NCBI GenBank assembly: GCA_033439265.1
Contig: JAVTVX010000001.1
Coordinates: forward strand, 15,952,608-16,016,607
Reading direction: 5' to 3'
Length of the DNA: 64,000 bases
Source: Dillenia suffruticosa
Lineage: Eukaryota; Streptophyta; Magnoliopsida; Dilleniales; Dilleniaceae
Part shown: positions 22,620 through 34,600 of the stretch, piece after piece
Layout: every line of letters begins with the position of its first letter
Numbering within the stretch: position 1 is the stretch's first letter
Position numbers and translations under genes: made by a program
Notes under the pieces: model-generated
What the model saw: the letters and a program-made list of their open reading frames with translations, nothing else
What the model was told of the DNA's origin: nothing
The model's database searches: none

Positions 22620-25600
22620 TTATTTCATTCCTTGTTTTTCATCTGGAAGATGAGTTGAATAAGCTGATGGGAAACCCTCGTATGGATCAACAAAAGTTGC
22701 GTTATTGCCAGGACGTGAAAATACAATCTGCATTTCAAGAAGTATATCATTTCATTTTCCATGAATTCTATAAAACTGAACATGGGGGCAGAGAGAAAGC
22801 ATAGTTTCGGAGTGGAACCAGACTTGAGCATTCTTAATTGCATAAACTTGCCCCAATCTTATGATCAAGCTGAGCATAGATTGGTAGGTCACATGATCCT
22901 CTTCTATTCGTGTAAAGCTACTGCTCAACAAGGAACTGAAAAATACGTGTTGGATGGTACTAGAATGCTACAATTTTGAGTATTTATACAACATTCCAGT
23001 AATAATTTCTTTTAACTAGTGTCACATTGTTCAGCTAGTAAAAATTGTTGAGGTGATATCAACAGAAAAGACCAAATCCCTTGGTACTAGGGTTGGGGGT
23101 GTTTATAGGTATGGGAAGAGACACTTCCATTGTATTACTCACCATTGAACTGAACAGCAATGAATTGTACCATCATGTCAATTTTGTCATGTTTATGAGA
23201 GTGATCAATGGAACCCTTAGAAAATAACAAGTAATCAACTTAACATTTGAGTTGTGACTAGAACATGAGAGAACTGGTTTTTCACATTTTTTTCTAATAA
23301 TTGGATCCAGCTGACTAGTCTCAAATTTTTTTGGGTCGGATCCGGAAGTTGAATTCTCTTAAGAACTTCGGACGCCGACGCACCGCTTGAGCTAAGTCCT
23401 AAGCCCAGCCTTTGGATTGAGCCGAGGCCAGATTTTATTCCTCAATATCTCCTATAGGCCTGACTGAGCTGATTCTCAGGTGTAGTTGTCAAAGTGAACC
23501 TTGTTTATTCCAATATTGGTGGACATAGTATGATACATGGTACTTATAATGCTCAAGCAGAAAATGAAGTAGCAATAGCGGGCTGTAGAAGAGAAAGGTA
23601 CCTGATAGTCTCCTAGAGTACGTGTTTTGAAACCAGCAGCACAGTAATCAAAAAAATACTCCCATGTCCGGATAAACTTTTCATCAAATCCCAGAGCGAG
23701 AACTTTGCTGCAAGAGTGACAACTTAATTCAAATATCATTAAAATCTAAACCTAAACTATTTTTGTTATTTACTGCTGACAACTATGACCATTTACATGA
23801 TCAATATAGAGCAGCAATCAGTGACAGCAACAACAAACAAGTCAAAATTTTGAAATTGGTTTAAATATGTAGGAGATCCAGTTCCTCTAAAAAAATGTTG
23901 GACCATCTGGTTTCATAGCAAAAGAACATGTTACCTCCGGTTTTCAAGAAAGTTTTTCCTCCAACATCTCAATGTTTGGTAGTAATGTATTCCTATGTTT
24001 TCAATGTGCTCCACACTGCGGGCATGAAATAATCAAATTATTTATGAAGAGAAATGGACAATTGAAGTCTCATATAGTTATGAATCCTGGCGCAGAAGAG
24101 AACAACATTTACCAAAGTCTGGAACCAGATGCCATAGAAGATGTAATTTTACGTAATGAAGGAAGGCATCCACCAGGGAAAATGTATTCCTTGATAAATC
24201 CTGCCCCTCTCCGGTATTCATCATATAAATGATCAGGATATGATACAAACTGGAATAGAAGCATTCAGATCCAATGTCAAGTATGATTGAATATTAAGAT
24301 GAGAAATTTAGAACTCAAGAATTTTCATAATCCAAAAATACTTTTTTGAAGCATTTGGTCTGAAATAATTCTAGGAATATACTCCTCTAGAAATGATGGT
24401 TAATTCATTCACAAAAATCCACATTTTTTATATAAAAAATCCACATTTTTTATATAAAAAATCCACATTTTTTTGCCACAGTCTTCTTAAGTGAAGATAT
24501 ATCATACATTAGAAACTCATTTTTATAACAGTAGAAAACACAAACAAGTCGGTCAATTTTTGAATCCCATTTGAAAAATAAACTCGAATTGGAAATCTAT
24601 TGGGCAAAATTACACTACGATACTAAGTTTGCTAATATTAATCATGCCACTTCCAGATCAAAAATCAAGGAATAATGTAATCTTGCTCTTATCACCAAAG
24701 CTCAATTTAAATAGAATCAACTTGTTGTCAAAAATCATTCATAAATTGAAGGAAGCTACATGATGTGGAAAATAAAGAAACTGCGCTAAGAACCAAAACT
24801 GCAACCAATTAATTAATTCATAAGATTCATTACCTGTACGACAAGAAGGCCATCTTTTGCCAATAACGATTCACAGCAACTGAAAAACTCCTCTATGTAT
24901 TCATGTCCAACATGTTCAATCATCCCACTGTAAGAGATCATCCATTAGATCACTGTCTGGAAATAAAACAATAATGTTGTAGTTTTGTCTACAAAAGTTG
25001 TTATGAACTCACCAAGCTATGATTCTATCATACTTGCAAGTATCAGGTAATTGACGATAGTCACAATGAAGAAGTTTTATGTAGTCCTGACAGGCAACCA
25101 AAATAGCTTAGTTGTCAGATGAATTGTTGCACTGCTGTACATGCTTTACTAGAAGGCAGTGCAATAATAAGGCAGCAGATCAAATCCAAACACTATTACA
25201 GACCTTTTTATATATTCTTATACATACATGGGCATTGTTAAATCAAATGCTATGTTTCCGAGCTAGATGAATTGGCCAGTTTCAGAGCCATAATGCATTT
25301 CTGGCCTTTATGTGAAGTAATTTTTAACGGTCTGCTGTAAAGGCAGGACAAATGAAATCAATCAAGTTGATTGTCTACTTCCATAGGAGATATATTTCAG
25401 TTACAAAAAGCTCCGAGCTACTTTCCTTTTCAATTTTCCAATGTGGATTACTTTCATCTCTCACTCATACATGACTTTGACAAACAGTTGACAATGGGAT
25501 AAGAAGAATCCCTTGAAAGAAAGTACAGAGGATTGAGACTACATAAGAGTACAAGAAATAAATAACATTTTTTTTAAGTTACAAGATTCTTTTCTTGCTT

Positions 25601-28600
25601 TAAATTACACTAAAAGGAAACTCCAGGATTGCTGAATGACAAAAACCACAGCAATCTCTTACGAGGAGGAAAGAGTCCAGCTAACAAATAAGAGAATACA
25701 AGGGAGCTGAAAGTAGGGATGGTTTACAAGGTGGGTTAAACAGGTGCTGAACTTGTTATCCATCAACAGAACACCAAGTTTAAGTAGAACTTAATGTTTA
25801 AACATCTAAAAGTAAGAGTAGCTGTAATTATATCGTTTTCCTAACTAACTATGATAGATTTTATTTTTTCTCATTCTTTAATGTAGGGAAAACATTGTAG
25901 ATCCAAAAGTTATCCTCAAAAATGCTGACATGCTTGTTCAGTTCCATCCTTTTAATCTTGGTCAATTATGACACCCAAATAAACATCATGTACCTGAAGG
26001 CCAGCCTCATTCACTCTCTTTTCTGCAAACTTAAATTGTTGCTCGGACAATGTGATGCCCGTGTACTTGCATCCAGTTTGCTTGACAACCTCAATAGCGA
26101 AACCTCCCCAACCACACCCAAGATCAAGAATTTCATGCTTTTTATCAATCCTTGCCTATATTGGAACAAATTCATTTAAACCAGAAATGAAAAAAAGGAA
26201 AATTAAAAGAACATCTGACAACTCTCATATGAAATATAAAAAACATACCTTCTCAATCAAAGCAGTAATTTTTCTCAGTTGTGCAGCTTTTAGATCTTCA
26301 TCCTCCCTCTGACACATGATAAAACAAATCATTGATGGATCCAAGATACATGGAAAGAAGACTTCAAGTAAAAATGCATCATATTCCTTACCTTAAAAAC
26401 TGCACATGTATATGTCATTGTTTCGTCCAAGAAAGTGGAAAAGAGATCATTACTCTGGAAACAGCAAAACAAACACAAGTTATTGTATGCACTTCATGTG
26501 CTGTCTTCATCATTATTATTTTTTATTTATTTTGCTACATAAAGGTGGAGGGGGCAGTCAAGGAATGAGTCCCCCCATTGCTCAACCCAATAGGTTGGTG
26601 GTACTTTTTGTGTTCCTGCTGTTTGTGATAATTTTGCATGCCAAAAAAAAAAATGCATATGGCTTCATAAATGGTGGCACTTTCATCCAGATTACTTTGT
26701 CAAAACTCATGGATGGCATTCTGTTGGAAATTGGATTCAAAATGGTGACTCAAACATGCATGATGGCACGCTCCCACTTACCTTAGTCAACTACAAAAAC
26801 AGCTTTTGGAAGATAAATCTACAAATTCTAGTCTAAGAAATATGGGATAGGAAAAACCAGCCAAAAGTGAGAGTTTAATATCTCATACCAGATCATAATG
26901 GCGAGAGATGTTCTTGCGAGCTTGTGTTACAGTATTTTGATTCAAAACATGCTGAATGATGTTTCTTGCTAATGCGAACCCAGCTGTGAATCGTAACAAT
27001 ATCCACCAACCTCTAAATTCGACAAAGGGTGGAAATTTAAGAACTAAAGTTCAGAATATGCCCACAAAAATATCCTATACTAGCTGATTTATAGACTACA
27101 ATGTACCTTTTATTGTTGGACCATGAAATGGAGGAATTTAAATCATTGTTGAAAATGAAAATCTGTGCATAAAATTCAGCAAGGGAAACAATTAAACAAT
27201 GCAAATATTAGATCGAATTAGCAGTGTTGAGCTTTAGTCAGTATTAACCATGAAAAGATTAAGAAGACCCTCATCTTTATTGACAAAAGAAATATCTCCA
27301 TGGATAAAAGCATCTGCAAGACCCAACTCAGCCTCTGTTACAACCTGTCAAAGAATCTTGGAGTTTAGGAGACGAACAAAAATTCTAACTTTCAATCATT
27401 GCATGACCCGTTCTATATTGCTGAAGTGTTCCTTGGTATAAAAGTTGAGTTAATACCTTCCAATAGAACTGAGGATTGTGAACCCTAAAAGCAGATTTCA
27501 GATAAGATTTCTTACTGGTATCCCCAAAGGTGAACACTGCACCTCCTTCCTCATATATGCTGGGACACCAGAAGAAACATGCTAAGTAATATCCACATAT
27601 CACTTCAGACTAAATTCCTATGTACAAATTAATCCTGTATACTGCCACAACTAAATAATGATATATGTAAGAATGTGTGCAGTTGCATTCATGCACATTC
27701 GCCAGTCAATGTAAAGCAACAAAATGGTATAAAATATGAAAAAGGACATCATAGTCAAAATGGCTCAGAAAGACTGCAATGGCAGCTGCTGCCATTTTGA
27801 TGGGCCTAATGACTACTGGATTAATATTACAGTTAATGTATCCATAAGTCTCTGCTGATCCTTTCAAATGTCGTCACTCAGATAGTTATTTCTAGTGTCA
27901 TCCTTTCTTATGATGTAAAAAAAGGTCTTCAGGCATGATGCTTGTGTAAGTGGCATGTATATATCAGAGTGCTTGCACCCAACTAAATAAAGCTACAGAC
28001 AGCACCCAGAATTCAAATTTTAGCAACACAAGGACAATGAACAAAGTTAAGTCCAAAAGTTAACTCCAGAAGTAGGAACTGAAACATCCATTCAATCAGG
28101 CGAGGTCAAGATAGCTTTCACACGCAATTCCTTCCCAGAAGAAAGAAATCTAATCTTCACCAATTAGGTGAAAATTAAATTCTTTGATGAAATTAGAAAT
28201 GTACGAGAGAGAGAGAGAGAGAGAGATTCAATCAACAATACCGTCAAGACACAGTGAAAGTGGATAACAAAAGTAAATATTGAGGATAACATAATGGGGT
28301 AGAGAAATTACAGTAACAAGCAACATCACTAAGAAACTTCAATTTTCAGGATAAAGGGCAGAATTTATGTGCACTCTCATGAAAACTTACATCAGGCATC
28401 CAGTCGAGATATAGCTCTTAAAAAATCTGATAACAAAAAGTCGTGCCCATGTTTCAAATAGTGAAGCTTCCATATGTTTTGGAATTTTCTGAATTGTAGA
28501 ATTCATTCCAAGTATGCCTTTGGCAGCAACCATGCCTGCCTGCAAAGAATTAGGTATACATTATTACGCATAGGATACATATTACTTACTGTAAAGGGCT

Positions 28601-31600
28601 TCATTTCCTTCTTCTATGCATAACAATACTAATTCTCTAAAATTAACAATCAACCTATCACAATTTTTTTTTTACCATTTCAGATGGAAGGGTGAGAAGG
28701 GCAACTAGCATAGCTACCCCACTCCCTTGGGGCATCACCATAAAGCTACCCACCCTCTGTGGAATATTCGTTTTGAGTCATAACTCTTATTCAATGGGTG
28801 AAGTTATCACTGACCTCACCCAAGTGCTAGGTTTATAACATTTATCCACAAGGTAATTGGCTTATAACCTTGAATTTTCGAACTTGCAAAACTGTGATGT
28901 GACATTGTTGATCATTAGGCAACCACCTTATTGGTGATCCTACCACAAGTTACCCCCTGTTCTTCTACTTATGACAATAAGTTAAAAGAGTGAGCTCTAA
29001 TAGTTACCTTGAATCGATCCTCCTGAAACCCATGGCCTGCAAGAAATGCAATTAAAGTTTTCAACCAATTTCATCATGTAAGAAACAGATTACGGCAACC
29101 AAAGCACAGTAAACTCTAAGCTAGTGCAATTTGCCCAGGCACTTAAAGAAAGGAACCATTGGTACCCTAGGTATGCAACAAACATTGCACAAGGCATAAT
29201 CCTAATGTAAAGCATTTTTGTTGAAACTAAATAATTTGACAATTTTCTGCCTTCTTCATAAAACATTCAAGAATTTTGTGGGTATTCTGTCTGGAAGAAT
29301 ACAAAATTCTGAAAAAAAGAGAGAAATGCATAACTTTCCATTACATTACCAGTCAAACTCATGTCTACTCTACTAAAATCAGATGTTTCTCCAATATCAA
29401 AGGAGGATGAGAGCAGAATAATATCCACTACGACATGCCAAGTCAATAAAGTACTGATTTCTCCAAAGAACTCATTAATAAACTTCACGGCATGCAGTGT
29501 CTATTTCCAATCTTAAGATAAAACGATCTCCTCTAGGCCAAAGGAAAAAATGCTGTTAATGAACTATGCCTAAATCAATAAGTAAACAAATTGGAATAAA
29601 ATTGGACTGGACACATCAAATTGTCTCTGCAGAAGAGACCGGTAGAGCAATTGTTCATAAATGCTCTCCCAATTACATGTGTATTTTACAATTTTAGTCA
29701 TCTACTCTGCTTCATAACATAGAACAGGAGAAGGCAATACAACAATCCCCTTTGTGGCCCACAAGAAAGTTGAAAGGGGCTTTCCGATCAAAATAAGTCA
29801 TACTCACAAATGGTGCTTATTGACAATTTAACAAAATTTTTTTCCAAAATTTTAAATATTTCCACAGATGAAGATTTTGTAGTGCAGATCATCTAGTCTT
29901 CATTGGTGAGAGTTATGAGAAACGAGAAGACTGGATAAATATTCTCAAAGCATAAAAATTCAAAAATTAATATAACAAAGGCAAGGGTATATAAAGCACA
30001 AATTTTCCGAAATTTATATTTTATCAAAGGATATTCAATGGACAAGCAGTACAAAAAGGCATAGTTTTCACCACTTAAAATCAAGATGCAAAGTTAACAA
30101 TGAAATAAATTTTAGGATTATGTTGTTGTGTGAGGGGTGGTTCCAAAAATTGTTCGACCATCAAATTTCAACTAAATTAAAAGGAAAATTTATAGTAATG
30201 CAATAAGACTAGTAACTATTGATAATAGAATCGTGGTTCAATGCTTGTTATGAGTACTTTCATTATAGAAAGCATATTGTGGGCTTGAAATAGGGCAAAA
30301 CAGTAATCACAGTAATCATCAACAGCATCATTGTTGAGGTCAATCCTCAAGCACAGCTCTTGTGATGAACTACATAATTAAATGGGTCAAGCCTTGATTC
30401 CCAATTATTATAACCAGGCATGAATCTAGAAATTCTATAACAGGGGAAGGGGGATTGAACCTAGCAAAGCAATGCTTGCACATAAGTGAATTTAGGTAAG
30501 CCAGAAAATTTACCCTGGTATGCTCCACAAAACCATATTCCTCTCTTCCCCTGAATACTATCAATTCTAGATGATGCTTTGGCCGCAGCAACTGATGGGA
30601 TAGGCCACCGTGTTGACCATTTAAGCAAGGTGTTTTCAGGGGTGTATGCTGGATCAAGAGTCGCAAGAAATGGAAGAGTTGTATCCCCAATGTTCTGCAA
30701 TGACACAGAATGAGAAGAAAATTGAGTTCAAAGGATTGTTACTTACCGAATTGGGTTTCTTCATTCATAGAAGAACTAGACCAGCTTTGGATATATATAT
30801 AAGCATTTCATGCCTTCGAACGAGGAATTTTATTTTAATATTGCTTCTTGTTCACATAGGTCCACTTCACATGGATGTCCAATATAAATTATTTCAAAAG
30901 AAGCAAACACTAATAGAAATTCATATGGTTGTTGTACATAGCATATATCGCACATGATAAGACCATTATTATTATCGTCTTTTTTTTTTTGAAGTGTATT
31001 AGAACCTTCAGGAGATGTTGAGGTAGGAGAAGATAGAGGAGAAATATAAAAATTTATCATGTAATACACGTATATGCATGTGAAATGCATAGATATTTAC
31101 ATAAATACAGAGGAAGGAAAATTACAAAGGGTATGTTAACTATTCTTCAGTAACACCCATTTTAAAGCGTAACAGCCCCTTTTAGGTGCAGAAACATGAG
31201 GTCCACTAACATTAACCTCCACATGCATTTTCTCAATTTTCTAAAATTAACCCCTGTATCCTTATCCTTAGCATTAAACATGCCTTCAATGGGATATCAT
31301 TGTACTAAATATGTAATGACGTGATATTCAACACAATGCAACTTCATGGAGGGTAAGAAAAATGTTCAGAGCACTGGAGATTTCATACTTCAATTGGTTA
31401 ACTTTTCCCATGTTCAGGCAGTTAGATTTCTATCTATGCTACATGTATAAATGAGATGCAATTACACGGGACCCAACACAAGTGTTGGTGAGTGCAATTG
31501 ATTTGTTTACTGCTTCCAATGGTAAAATGTAAAACCATAGCCTTTTTCAAGGGAAATAAGGATTTTCATGGAAGCATTTCCTATAAGTTATTTTAGATTT

Positions 31601-34600
31601 TTTTTTTTAGTCAAAATACATTCTCAAGAATAAAAATCGTATGTCAAGTTTCTGAGATTATCATCCCACAACTGCTTTGTCCATAAGACAATTAAACAAT
31701 TTGTCTTTAGCTACCTAGCAAGATAAGAAGTGGCTACAACAAATGGATGCTATGCATGCTGACTACAGCAACAGAAGACATCAAATTATGTTCTCAAGTG
31801 CATAATTATACCTAACGATCTTGAAAACTCAAACAAATTGATTACAACAGGCTCAACGATAACTCATGCATACCTGAAGCACATTAAGCCAATAAGTCAA
31901 ACAAACTTTATTCTCTGAACTGCACAGGAAGTTCCTCGCACTCCAGGATATTGGATTCTTGGGCATCAAGCTTTTGTCACAATGGAAGAAGATGTCTCTG
32001 CCAATATAGAGTATATATCATAGTTGTCTTAATGTAAACAGCTTATGAATAAAAGTAGGAAGGGCAAAAGAGAGAAAAGTGCCCGGGGAAGAGAAATCAT
32101 GGCATTAACCATTTATATCCAATAAATAGCAGTGCAACACCATGCATCAAAGAGCTTTGTGGCAATTTGTCGGAGGGAATAATCAAAGGCTGAATAGTGA
32201 AGACAAATTACAGTTAATGAGAGCTGCAAAGCCATATGATATTGAAGGTGGTACCTCTGGACATATTGGAAGGCACCTAGTATTTGCAATTCATCATATG
32301 TAGCCTTCTTCCCCAACATTTTCAAAGCATCGGGTGCATGGGCAGCAATAATGCATCTGTCATAGGTTTCCTTTGAACCATCTTGACAAATTACAGTGCA
32401 ACCTGCCACATTACTCCAGTTTAGGTTGACACAAAGTTGGCAAAGAAAATTTCCAAATCAAGATCATATATTGCCTAGAAGAAGTTCAATCCATCTGTTT
32501 AATATTTTAAGGTGTGATGCTTAAAAGGGGGCTGGAACAACAAAAGTACGAGCATAAGAAGAATAAAAGATTATTGAATGGGAACACTTAAGAGATATTC
32601 ATAAATGTTGAAAACTCAAGCCAATCAAGTATTACATAGTAGGTGGTTTTAAACAACAGGGTTATGGAAATGAAAATAAGAAGGGACTCTGGGTTCCTAC
32701 ATTTAGCTCGACAAGGGATGAGATCAAACAAACTTCTGTAAGGAAAGAAAGGAGTGAATCCTAAGGCTGAGTTACCAGGTTGATGTCTCATTGGATGACC
32801 TACAATTGTAAGGATTTTGCCAAGTTACAGTTATTGATCCCGCAAATACAAATAATAGGATTATTATTACCCTTACCTACCACTTCATTTTCAACCACAC
32901 ACCTAGAACCCACCACCATATTTCTACAAATATCGTCTATCGCAAGTATGCAACTGCTGTGTGCTATGTTGCATGTCACTACAACTACTACAACCAATAT
33001 TAGAGCCACCATTGCCACAATCACTAAACGAAGTCCAACTCTACCATCTGTACCTGACAATTACCAAACCTCCCTCACATTGTTTCCCTGAAGTATTGCT
33101 GCCACCGACACCAATACATCCACACTCTGCTCCATTTGCTATCAACAAGAACTGTATTGTTGCTACAGCTTTGACCACATTCATAAGCATATCATTCTAC
33201 CACTATCTTCTTCATTTTCTTTGAAACTACTTGAAGGAAGACATGACATTATCATCATTAGACAGGGAATTCAAAACATAAAACGGGTCACCTCTTTTCC
33301 GACGTCCAACTACGCAACGGAATCCGGATCGATCGCTTGATTGAATCACATGCTCTTTTGATCAGTGTGAAATCACATAATGGAAACCACACATGATCCA
33401 CAACCCAAGTCCTTTTGATGATTTCTTTGCAAAGAATTCTGACAGAAGATCAATTTCGTACTAAAAAAGCAAAGACTCTTAAGCTTTTTTTCAAGTTCGA
33501 GAGCTCTCTCTCTTTCACACTTCTATTTTCTCTCTCTCCCTTCTATTTTCTCTCTCTCTCTTTTTTTTTTCTCTCAAGCTCTATCTCAAGTTCATATTCC
33601 AAGCTTCCTCTCAAACTCATATTTATAGCCTCCTGAAGCTTCTCTTGGAAGTTACTTGAGGCTTCTCTTAGAAGCCATCTCTGAGGCTTCTCTCAAAAGC
33701 TTTTCGAGGCTTCTCTCAGAAGCTACTTCTGAATCTTCTCTTAGAAGCTTCCCAAGACTTCTCTTGTAAGCTTCATCTCGGAATTTGCTCAAAGCTTCAC
33801 TTGTAAGCTTCTCGAGACCTCCCTCGGAAGCCTCTCGAGGCTTCCCTTAGAAGCTTTGTGTGACAAGCTTCCCTCGGAAGTTTCGTGAGACTTCTATAGA
33901 AAGCTTCCTGCTGAGGCAATGGAGGAGGAAGCGGGTCGGCCTCAGGTCAGCCCATCATGGGTGTAATTTTAACCCGACTCATTGTAAAGGCTCCCAACAC
34001 TACTACATAATTTTAGAGCAGCCATAAAAATGTTAATGCAACAAAAGAAGACATGACACCACTCACCTTCAACATCTGTTGAAATAGATTCAACCTCACA
34101 ACTAGTTTTTATTTGACAACCTTTGCTCCTTAGCAGTTCTTCAACCTGCTTTTCCACCATAATCAAATGCAAGCAATTTCACAAGTTAGAAGCACTTTTG
34201 CACACTAACAGCAGAAAAATTGCAAGCACTCCAAAAGAAAAGGCAAGCATACATATCAATAGGATGATAGAAAAGCACCTTATTAACAAAATCACGTGCA
34301 CGCTGTCCTAGACTCTGCCATTGTGAGCTATCAAAGAGCTGCAGAATTAAAAATTTGAAATTAATACATGGCCAAGAGGGCAAAGGATTAAATTTTAAAC
34401 ACTTGCACACACACACACATGCAAAAAGAAATGCAAGAAATCTACGTTTATGAAATTAAGGAAGCAAACCTGAAGCAGGTGATGAGTATGACAATATGAA
34501 AGAACAAAAAAGGAAGAAAAGTTTAATACAGCCTCTGAAGAGCATGACCAAATTGAAGCACATATTGGAACCTATCACAAATTTATAAGCAAAGTTAGCA

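Noticed and set aside
22761-22979. Plus-strand open frame MNSIKLNMGAERKHS...
   Set aside because: It lies in intron 23 of copy 2 and its counterpart in copy 3 (52734-52934) is frameshifted; no sign of coding constraint.
23476-23707. Read-through end of CFAS copy 2, or a small last exon encoding VHFDNYT
   Set aside because: The frame continues past the donor of exon 23 only by chance. A proper final exon with the conserved VFSRPGN and GFPSAY tail is found at 22620-22727 (and 52699-52806 in copy 3), in phase.
23972-24232. Plus-strand open frame of 86 residues
   Set aside because: It is antisense to exons 21-22 of copy 2; the equivalent at 54129-54317 is antisense to copy 3.
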